From Mucilaginibacter sp. (GTDB taxonomy: Bacteria; Bacteroidota; Bacteroidia; Sphingobacteriales; Sphingobacteriaceae), in NCBI GenBank assembly GCA_028288315.1, contig JAQBNY010000294.1, positions 1 to 5,540 of the forward strand: 5,540 nucleotides of DNA. Reading direction: 5' to 3'. Of this stretch, positions 1 to 5,540 are shown one piece after another. The notes below the pieces were generated by a model, which worked only from the letters and a program-made list of their open reading frames with translations, had not been told where the DNA came from and ran no database searches. How positions within the stretch are numbered: the stretch's first letter is position 1; each line of letters opens with the position of its first letter. Position numbers and translations under genes: made by a program.

Positions 1-1262
1 CCTTCCTCCATCATAAAGTTTACATAAGCACCACCTGCCGAATAAGGGTGCAATGCTTCCCAGTAATCCTTTGCCCATTTGGTGATCTTATCATTATTAG
101 CCGGATCGGGATCTATCCCTGCAATTACCATAGCCCATGTTGCGTTGCGATAACTCCATGCGGTATCCTTATTACTTATTCTGGAAGCAGCGCCATTAAT
201 TGGATACAGATGCATAGTTGAAAGCAATGTAGGCAGCTGTGTTCCATACTTTAAATGTTGAGCTATAGCCTCATCGCCTATTTCGTTTACAAAATCAGCT
301 TTCCAATACCAGTTTAATCCGGGCGGCATCAGTGCATCAAACATACTGTTTAATGCCGGAACAGGAAGGGGGCCCACAAAATCAAGGGCAGGTTTTCTAA
401 AATTGCGGATAGGTTCAAAAACCTTTTCAGCTCTTTCCATGTCACCACTGTAGCACCACACTATGCCGCACATATTTTTTGTATGCAAATGTTCCGGAAA
501 AGGAGGTCCGGGAGGAACACAAAGAAAAGCGAAAAACCCACTAAGCTCATCAGGAGCACTTTTAATCAGGTCCTGGTACCATCTTAACACATCTTCCGCC
601 TCATCCAATTCCCACAGCATTGGCCCGCCATATACAGTATTTAGAGGATGCAGCCTGAATACAAAAGAAGTAACCACTCCAAAGTTACCGCCGCCGCCGC
701 GAAGCGCCCAGAAAAGATCTTTGTTGGTTGTGTTATTGGCCTTTACAAAGCTTCCGTCGGCCAGTACTACATTTGCCTCAAGCAGATTGTCAATGGCAAG
801 GCCATAATGCCGCGTAAGATGCCCAAGACCTCCGCCCAAAGTAATACCACCTATTCCCGTGGTAGAAAAAATTCCGCTGGGGGTAGCCAGGCCAAATGCA
901 TGTGTAGCATGATCAACATCACCCAAAGTACAGCCCGCTTCAACCCATGCCGTTTTAGCAGCAGGGTCAACATTAATACCCTTCATCTGCGAGAGGTCGA
1001 TTACCAATCCATTATCGCATATACCCAGGCCGCCGCCATTGTGGCCGCCGCTTCTTATCGCCGTAAGCAGATCATTTTCTCTTGCAAAATTTACTGTCGT
1101 AATTACATCGGCTACATTGACACATTTAGCTATCAATAAGGGATGTTTGTCTATCATACCATTATACACTTTGCGTGCAGTATGATAATCTTCATCATTA
1201 GGCTGAACCAACCTCCCGCGTAGGGCTTGTTTCAGTTGGGTGATTTTGTCTTCCGGTAACAT
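1..1262 (-). CDS. FAD-linked oxidoreductase, BBE/6-HDNO-like family (3' end cut by window)
   Basis: Reading leftward from ATG at 1262, 420 codons stay open to the window edge. Family knowledge: these flavoenzymes oxidise alcohols, amines or sugars with FAD and pass electrons to O2 or another acceptor; the substrate cannot be read from sequence. Seen: an N-terminal FAD-binding fold (FAD_binding_4 type) over about residues 38-206, with RSGGHN at 70-75, where His74 is the expected covalent FAD attachment site. The loop GIFSTTGIGGITLGGGLG (130-147) follows, then RHYGLAIDNL (151-160), and DLFWALRGGGGNFGVV (182-197), all hallmarks of the family. The second flavin-linking cysteine of bicovalent members (GxCPTVG) is replaced by Phe132. 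The substrate domain follows, and YVNFMMEEG at the edge begins the C-terminal BBE segment, so roughly 40 residues are missing (family about 450-470). No signal peptide is seen, so it is probably cytoplasmic. No Shine-Dalgarno is visible; only A-rich sequence precedes the ATG. Confidence 0.93.
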   Translation of the reverse strand, partial: MLPEDKITQLKQALRGRLVQPNDEDYHTARKVYNGMIDKHPLLIAKCVNVADVITTVNFARENDLLTAIRSGGHNGGGLGICDNGLVIDLSQMKGINVDPAAKTAWVEAGCTLGDVDHATHAFGLATPSGIFSTTGIGGITLGGGLGHLTRHYGLAIDNLLEANVVLADGSFVKANNTTNKDLFWALRGGGGNFGVVTSFVFRLHPLNTVYGGPMLWELDEAEDVLRWYQDLIKSAPDELSGFFAFLCVPPGPPFPEHLHTKNMCGIVWCYSGDMERAEKVFEPIRNFRKPALDFVGPLPVPALNSMFDALMPPGLNWYWKADFVNEIGDEAIAQHLKYGTQLPTLLSTMHLYPINGAASRISNKDTAWSYRNATWAMVIAGIDPDPANNDKITKWAKDYWEALHPYSAGGAYVNFMMEE

Positions 1263-1311
1263 AACTTTTTTTTAAATTCATTAAAAAAATTATTTAAGCC
1301 ATGTAGTAGTT

Positions 1312-1344
1312 CCAAGATAAAAATTTGGCTTATTTCATGGCCAA
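1312..1344 (-). promoter_or_regulatory. possible Bacteroidota-type promoter for the FAD oxidoreductase
   Basis: On the minus strand, TTG at 1344-1342 is followed 22 bases later by TATCTTGG (1319-1312). This resembles the Bacteroidota sigma-factor pattern of a TTTG-like -33 box and a TAnnTTTG -7 box, with one mismatch in the -7 box. It would start transcription roughly 40 bases upstream of the ATG at 1262. The region is AT-rich, so a chance match is quite possible. Confidence 0.25.
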
Positions 1345-1449
1345 TTTATCTTTAAAATAAAACACACATTCCGGGATGCTTCATATCCAGCTTAAAAGGT
1401 TGAATTGAAACGCTACGGATATTGAGTATTGGTCAGTTGGTCCTATTGC

Positions 1450-1728
1450 TCATTGCAGTGGCAGTTCAACACAAAATTCTGTACCAGTTTTTCGCACGCA
1501 CTAAACAAGGTTTGGCACAGATTCCTTTAAATGCGATCATCGCTTCCCCAACTGTTGTATTCCCCGATGTTATCCAGATGCAGTATTCATTATTTTCAAG
1601 CACGGCTTTAAAATATGGCACCAGTACGGATAGCAGATCCTGCTTTGTTTCGTAGAATGACAAAAAATGTGTACCCGGGAAATGTCTCCGATCATGTCAA
1701 TACCGGTTAGCCTAAGCGTTTGAGTCAT
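1450..1728 (-). pseudogene. remnant of a MEDS-domain sensor histidine kinase (frameshift plus large internal deletion)
   Basis: Starting at ATG 1728, the minus strand reads MTQTLRLTGIDMIGDISR, then loses frame at CGGG (1677-1674). One added base restores THFLSFYETKQDLLSVLVPYF, continuing through KAVLENNEYCIWITS and TVGEAMIAFKG to about 1523. This matches the start of MEDS domains, whose members typically read GDVPWGTHFCQFYxTKEDLLDILVPYFKAGLENNEFCxWVTS. MEDS is a small-molecule-sensing domain known from DcmR and from sensor histidine kinases common in soil Bacteroidota. Homology then stops. In the next frame KTGTEFCVELPLQ and a stop (1491-1450) look like the GTxFxxxLP end of a histidine-kinase ATPase domain. 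The dimerisation domain, the ATP-binding N, G1 and G2 boxes and most of the MEDS domain are absent, so 279 bases remain of a gene normally well over 1 kb. The family match is from recognition, not a search; the kinase tail is the less certain half. A functional short protein is unlikely. Confidence 0.72.
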
Positions 1729-1972
1729 GAATAGGGCTGGCTTTCAGTAATACTGCAAGTTAAACATTTTATTATATTATAATTAATAATACAATATATT
1801 TCTTATTGGTAAAATTCACAATCTCGCTTTTTCATTTAGCTCAAAAAATTAGATTGAGATAAAGCATTACTACGAATTTGTTAGTTTAAAAATTATAGAG
1901 TTAACTACCCTTCGTCTTATCCTTTTGCCTTTCACCTCAAAACCATATCTTTAATAACTCAATAAATCCAAC
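1729..1972. other. AT-rich intergenic region upstream of the prolyl oligopeptidase
   Basis: I find no gene here. The part at 1765-1805 is almost pure A/T and includes a small AT-only inverted repeat, TATTAT/ATAATA (1775-1780 and 1786-1791), too weak to call a terminator. The region must contain the oligopeptidase promoter. TTTG at 1877-1880 could be a -33 box, but no TAnnTTTG sits at the usual distance; TATCCTTTTG (1919-1928) is a near match with an extra base. No promoter is therefore assigned. The last bases before the ATG lack a Shine-Dalgarno, which is usual in this phylum. Confidence 0.5.
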
Positions 1973-4093
1973 ATGAAGAAACTTACATTATTTATACTGA
2001 CTGTTTTAGGCTGCAGTTATACCTTTGCTCAACAAATGAATCTCAAAACGCTACCATACCCTAAAACCAAGAAAGTTGATACCGTAACTACCTATTTTGG
2101 CACTGCTGTGCCCGATCCATACCGCTGGCTGGAAGATGACCGCGCCGACGATACTAAGGCTTGGGTGAAAGAAGAAAATAAAGTTACCCAGGATTATCTG
2201 GGTCAGATTCCTTACCGCGAAGCTATGCGTAAACGGCTTGAAATATTGTGGAATTACGAAAAATACAGCGCCCCTTTTAAACAAGGTAAATACACCTACT
2301 TTTATAAGAACAACGGTCTGCAAAGCCAGTCGGTTTTATGGCGCCAGGTAGGCGATAACGGTACGCCGGAGGTATTCCTTGATCCCAATAAATTCTCGGC
2401 CGATGGTACCACATCTATGCAGGGTATTGATTTTACTAAAGATGGCAGCATGGCGGCTTACCAATTATCTGAAGGGGGGTCCGACTGGCGCAAAGTGATC
2501 GTAATAAAAACTGATGATAAAAAGATCATCGGCGATACGCTGGTCGACCTGAAATTTACCGGCATAGCGTGGAAAGGCAACGAGGGCTTTTACTACAGCA
2601 CCTACGATAAGCCAAAAGTGGGCAGCCAGCTTGCCGGGATCACCCAATTTCACAAGTTATATTACCACGTGTTGGGCACGCCCCAAAGCCAAGACAAGAT
2701 GATATTTGGCGGAGAGCAAACGCAACGCAGGTACATAGGCGCGTACCTGACCGAAGATGAACGCTTTTTGGTGATCACCGCGGCTAAAGAAACTACCGGT
2801 AATGAGCTTTACCTGCAGGATCTTTCCAAGCCGGAAAGTGAAATAGTAAACGTAGTGGATAATTTTGATAATCAGCATAGTATTATTGATAACATGGGCA
2901 ATAAGTTGTACATCATTACCAACCTGAATACACCCAACTTTAAAGTGGTTACAGTTGATGCGCCTAATCCCAAACCTAACAACTGGAAAGACCTGATACC
3001 TGCCACCAAAAACGTGCTGACCGTATCTACCGGGGGTGGAAAGATATTCGCTGAGTATCTGAAAGACGCCACCTCGTTAGTATTACAATACGATATGGAC
3101 GGCAAGCTGGAGCATTCCATCGAGCTGCCTTCTGTTGGTTCGGCAGGTGGTTTTGGCACTAAGAAGGAAGAGAAAGAAACCTATTACACCTTCACCAACT
3201 ACGTTTACCCCACCACTATTTTTAAGTACAACATTGCCACCGGCAAATCAACCCTGTACAAAAAAGCCGGAGTACAATTCGACCCAACGCAGTTTGAGTC
3301 AAAGCAAGTGTTTTATAAATCAAAGGACGGTACCAAAATACCGATGATTATTACCTACAAAAAAGGCACAGTAATGAACGGCAAAAACCCATTGGTGCTA
3401 TATGCGTACGGCGGTTTTGGTGTTAGTTTGACGCCTGCCTTCAGCACTTCCAATATCGTATTGCTGGAGCATGGCGGTATCTATGCTGTACCCAACCTGC
3501 GTGGTGGTGGCGAGTACGGCGAAAACTGGCACAAAGCCGGCATCAAAATAAAAAAGCAGAATGTGTTCGACGATTTTATAGCTGCTGCAGAATACCTCAT
3601 CCAAAATAAATATACTTCAAAGGACTACCTGGCTATAGCGGGTGGTTCTAACGGAGGCCTTCTGGTAGGTGCGGTAATGACTCAGCGCCCCGATCTGTGC
3701 AAGGTGGCTTTCCCTGCTGTAGGGGTAATGGATATGCTGCGTTACAACAAATTTACCGCAGGCGCCGGTTGGAGCTATGATTACGGCACCGCCGAAGACA
3801 GCAAAGAAATGTTTGAATACCTGTACAAGTATTCGCCATACCATGCTCTGAAACCGGCTGACTACCCAGCTACCATGGTTACCACTGCTGATCATGACGA
3901 CCGTGTGGTACCGGCGCATTCGTTTAAGTTTGGCTCAAGGCTACAGGAAGTTCAGCAGGGTACTGCCCCGATACTGATCCGTATTGAAACCAAAGCCGGG
4001 CATGGCGCAGGCCAATCTACCGCGCAGATCATCAGTGGCCAGGCAGATAAATGGGCCTTCATGTTCCAAAATATGGGTTTGGAATGGAAGTAG
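1973..4093 (+). CDS. exported prolyl oligopeptidase (peptidase family S9A)
   Basis: This 706-residue serine peptidase belongs to the prolyl oligopeptidase family (EC 3.4.21.26 type), which cuts short peptides after proline. Seen: an N-terminal signal, MKKLTLFILTVLGCSYTFAQ, indicates export. After it come the start of the mature enzyme (PYPKTKKVDTV and DPYRWLEDD, 28-56), a seven-bladed beta-propeller region at about 95-440 that in the family limits access to small peptides, and an alpha/beta hydrolase domain from about 445 to the end. The catalytic triad is Ser559 in GGSNGG (557-562), Asp642 in DHDDRV (640-645) and His677 in AGHGAG. Oxyanion Tyr479 (YAYGGFG), Trp600 and Arg644 match Tyr473, Trp595 and Arg643 of the porcine enzyme, suggesting proline specificity is kept. 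Length is normal for the family (about 700) and nothing is missing. SPase I cleavage after TFA is likely; VLGC also weakly fits a lipobox at Cys14. The protein should act in the periplasm or at the envelope in peptide scavenging. It is transcribed alone: a terminator follows, and the gene to its left is divergent. Confidence 0.96.
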   Translation: MKKLTLFILTVLGCSYTFAQQMNLKTLPYPKTKKVDTVTTYFGTAVPDPYRWLEDDRADDTKAWVKEENKVTQDYLGQIPYREAMRKRLEILWNYEKYSAPFKQGKYTYFYKNNGLQSQSVLWRQVGDNGTPEVFLDPNKFSADGTTSMQGIDFTKDGSMAAYQLSEGGSDWRKVIVIKTDDKKIIGDTLVDLKFTGIAWKGNEGFYYSTYDKPKVGSQLAGITQFHKLYYHVLGTPQSQDKMIFGGEQTQRRYIGAYLTEDERFLVITAAKETTGNELYLQDLSKPESEIVNVVDNFDNQHSIIDNMGNKLYIITNLNTPNFKVVTVDAPNPKPNNWKDLIPATKNVLTVSTGGGKIFAEYLKDATSLVLQYDMDGKLEHSIELPSVGSAGGFGTKKEEKETYYTFTNYVYPTTIFKYNIATGKSTLYKKAGVQFDPTQFESKQVFYKSKDGTKIPMIITYKKGTVMNGKNPLVLYAYGGFGVSLTPAFSTSNIVLLEHGGIYAVPNLRGGGEYGENWHKAGIKIKKQNVFDDFIAAAEYLIQNKYTSKDYLAIAGGSNGGLLVGAVMTQRPDLCKVAFPAVGVMDMLRYNKFTAGAGWSYDYGTAEDSKEMFEYLYKYSPYHALKPADYPATMVTTADHDDRVVPAHSFKFGSRLQEVQQGTAPILIRIETKAGHGAGQSTAQIISGQADKWAFMFQNMGLEWK

Positions 4094-4129
4094 AGTGACT
4101 CACCGGTCTTTTCCGCAAGCCAGCGAATC

Positions 4130-4175
4130 AAACACCCTCTCTACCGCAAGCGGTAAAGAGGGTGTTTTGTTTTTA
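4130..4175 (+). terminator. intrinsic terminator of the prolyl oligopeptidase gene
   Basis: An inverted repeat begins 37 bases after the stop codon. Arm 4130-4146 (AAACACCCTCTCTACCG) pairs with 4151-4167 around the loop CAAG, giving 16 pairs with one C-A mismatch. A T-rich run (TTTTGTTTTTACTCTTTTC) overlaps and follows the right arm. The A-rich left flank is short, so one-directional termination of the plus-strand gene is the best reading. It separates the peptidase from the ABC transporter gene. Confidence 0.9.
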
Positions 4176-4303
4176 CTCTTTTCTTTTGCAAAAAGAACAG
4201 TTGATTAACGTTGATGAATGCTTAGTTACCTAACGCACCCTGATAGTTAAAACCACCATTGCACCAAAAGATTTTTCTGCTTGCATACTACCGATGTTTA
4301 GCT

Positions 4304-4344
4304 GAGACGTGCTTATACAGATTGCCATATAGGCAGACTGTCTC
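4304..4344 (+). other. imperfect hairpin with T-rich flank in the gap before the ABC transporter
   Basis: CAG-AT-TGCC (4318-4326) and GGCA-GA-CTG (4332-4340) form an interrupted stem around ATATA. An outer GAGAC (4304-4308) can pair with GTCTC (4340-4344) if nine bases bulge on the left and the closing G is shared. GTTTTATTCT follows. It could be a weak terminator, an RNA structure or a protein-binding site, or chance. It lies upstream of the likely -7 element of the next gene, so it would not be in that gene's leader. The rest of the gap (4176-4441) shows nothing else except the -7 element. Confidence 0.35.
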
Positions 4345-4404
4345 GTTTTATTCTAAACGGAAAGATTTTTGATAAATGGCATTCAGTCACCTGTTTTATT
4401 AATA

Positions 4405-4412
4405 TAGCTTTG
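4405..4412 (+). promoter_or_regulatory. -7 promoter element (TAnnTTTG) of the ABC transporter gene
   Basis: TAGCTTTG fits the Bacteroidota -7 consensus TAnnTTTG exactly and lies 29 bases before the ATG at 4442, which would give a leader of about 20 bases. No TTTG-type -33 box is visible at the usual 19-21 base distance; the nearest TTG (4369-4371) is too far. It is a reasonable but unproven promoter. Confidence 0.45.
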
Positions 4413-4441
4413 CATTTGAATGTTAAAGCAATAAAAAAGAG

Positions 4442-5540
4442 ATGGCTAAGACAAGGAACACTATTTCCAGTCCCGATATTTCATTTAAGCAGCGCCTTTC
4501 GGCATTAAAGAATCTGCCCGAATTTTTTAAACTGGTCTGGCTGAGCAGCCCCTGGAAAACTTCCATTAGTTTCCTGCTCCGTATTATCCGCTCAGCGATG
4601 CCAGTGGCCTTATTGTACGTGGGTAAGCTGATTATTGACCAGGTGGTGCAACTCAATCGTCATGGGGGCAACCACAACGAATTATGGGAATTAGTTGCTA
4701 TCGAGTTTGGTTTGGCTGTACTCACAGATGGATTGAACCGGGCCATCAATTTGCTGGATAGCTTATTGGGTGACCTGTTTTCTAATTACACTTCCATGCG
4801 GATCATGCGCCATGCGGCGACGCTTGATCTGGACCAGTTTGAAGATTCTGTATTTTATGATAAGCTGGAACGTGCCAGACAACAAACTGTCGGGCGAACG
4901 GTATTACTATCACAGGTCATGAGCCAGGTACAGGATTTTATTTCAATGGCGTTTTTAATCACCGGCCTTATCGCTTTTAACCCCTGGCTGATCCTGCTTT
5001 TACTTATTGCTATTATACCGGCCTTTTTAGGAGAGTCTTATTTTAACAGCCAAAACTATGCCTTAACACGCAGCCAGACACCCGAAAGGAGCGTACTGGA
5101 TTATGTACGCTATTTAGGCGACAGCGATGAAACGGCTAAGGAAGTTAAAATATTCGGTCTGGCCGATTTCGTCATTAACCGGTTCAAGACCCTTTCTAAC
5201 AAATTCTATTCCGATAACAGCAAACTGGCCGTTAGACGCTCCGCCTGGGGGACATTCTTTTCCATATTAGGCAGTATCGGTTATTATGCAGCCTACGGAT
5301 TTATTATTTATCAAACCATCAACGGGAAAACCTCGGTAGGCAGTCTTACGTTTTTGGCCGGTTCCTTCCGGCAATTAAGCACCCTCATGGAAAGTATGCT
5401 GTCGAGATTTACGACCGTATCACAGGGGGCGATCTATTTGAATGATTTTTTAGAGTTTTTCGAGATCAAACCTAAAATAACGGTTGCCACAAACCCCTTA
5501 CCATTTCCCAACCCGATCAAACAAGGATTTATATTTGAAA
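4442..5540 (+). CDS. type I ABC exporter, transmembrane half (3' end cut by window)
   Basis: ATG at 4442 is the only possible start, because an in-frame TAA lies at 4424-4426; a weak AAAGAG precedes it. The 366 visible residues match the six-helix membrane domain of fused permease/ATPase ABC exporters (usually about 580-620 residues). Hydrophobic segments lie at about 42-65, 84-110, 163-180, 181-198, 268-291 and 300-320. Conserved cytoplasmic motifs are LDLDQFEDSVFYDKLERARQ (128-147) and EVKIFGLADFVINRF (234-248), both typical of this exporter group. The last residues, IKQGFIFE (359-366), are the lead-in to the ATP-binding domain (usually FENVxFxYP), so the Walker A, signature and Walker B motifs should lie just beyond the edge. 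It would work as a dimer in the inner membrane; the substrate cannot be inferred. It has its own promoter-like element and is cut off from the peptidase by a terminator. Confidence 0.9.
   Translation, partial: MAKTRNTISSPDISFKQRLSALKNLPEFFKLVWLSSPWKTSISFLLRIIRSAMPVALLYVGKLIIDQVVQLNRHGGNHNELWELVAIEFGLAVLTDGLNRAINLLDSLLGDLFSNYTSMRIMRHAATLDLDQFEDSVFYDKLERARQQTVGRTVLLSQVMSQVQDFISMAFLITGLIAFNPWLILLLLIAIIPAFLGESYFNSQNYALTRSQTPERSVLDYVRYLGDSDETAKEVKIFGLADFVINRFKTLSNKFYSDNSKLAVRRSAWGTFFSILGSIGYYAAYGFIIYQTINGKTSVGSLTFLAGSFRQLSTLMESMLSRFTTVSQGAIYLNDFLEFFEIKPKITVATNPLPFPNPIKQGFIFE

Noticed and set aside
463..1139. Two plus-strand open frames (463-807 and 648-1139) opposite the FAD oxidoreductase
   Set aside because: They lie antisense to a gene with clear family motifs, have low-complexity sequence and match no family I recognise.
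1422..1655. Plus-strand open frame of 77 codons
   Set aside because: It is antisense to the MEDS remnant, which gives recognisable family sequence on the other strand.
1765..1805. AT-only inverted repeat as a terminator or origin-like element
   Set aside because: The six A/T pairs are expected by chance in such AT-rich sequence, and no repeated boxes or G/C-containing stem support it.
2051..3919. Several minus-strand open frames and a short plus-strand one (3135-3347) inside the prolyl oligopeptidase
   Set aside because: All overlap a complete 706-codon gene with an intact catalytic triad and look like shadows of it.
3984..4208. Plus-strand open frame running over the end of the peptidase gene
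   Set aside because: It overlaps the peptidase's active-site histidine region and runs through the terminator hairpin, so it is not a credible gene.
4230..4328. Short minus-strand frame of 32 codons (MAICISTSQLNIG...) in the gap before the ABC transporter
   Set aside because: Its composition is protein-like, but it is short, has no start signal, overlaps the hairpin and matches no family I know; it could at most be a fragment of an older gene.
4423..4656. Minus-strand open frame of 77 codons
   Set aside because: It is antisense to the start of the ABC exporter, whose plus-strand frame carries family motifs.

Overview
The window looks like a chromosomal segment of a Bacteroidota bacterium, probably from the Sphingobacteriaceae/Chitinophagaceae side (Mucilaginibacter- or Pedobacter-like). 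Support comes from moderate GC in the genes with AT-rich gaps, starts without clear Shine-Dalgarno sequences, a TAnnTTTG-type -7 element, an exported S9A prolyl oligopeptidase and a MEDS-type sensor remnant. The assignment to a genus is inference; no rRNA or marker gene is present.

Left part (1-1262, minus strand): the first 420 codons of a cytoplasmic FAD-linked oxidoreductase of the berberine-bridge-enzyme/6-hydroxy-D-nicotine oxidase family. It is cut by the window edge just as the C-terminal BBE motif begins. It carries the flavin-linking histidine but lacks the second flavin-linking cysteine.

Centre left (1450-1728, minus strand): the stretch looks intergenic but holds a decayed gene. 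Its N-terminal part is a recognisable MEDS sensory domain with one frameshift. It is joined, after a large deletion, to what reads as the last residues of a histidine-kinase ATPase domain. It appears to be the collapsed remnant of a MEDS-domain sensor kinase. An AT-rich, gene-free stretch (1729-1972) follows.

Centre (1973-4093, plus strand): a complete exported prolyl oligopeptidase with the whole catalytic apparatus, closed by a strong intrinsic terminator (4130-4175).

Right part (4176-5540): a 266-base gap with an imperfect hairpin and a -7-like promoter element, then the N-terminal transmembrane half of a type I ABC exporter whose ATPase domain lies beyond the window.

The three genes do not form an operon: the first is divergent from the second, and a terminator separates the second from the third. 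No shared pathway is evident. I see no mobile element, CRISPR array, RNA gene or new multi-gene system; the pseudogene is the least expected content.
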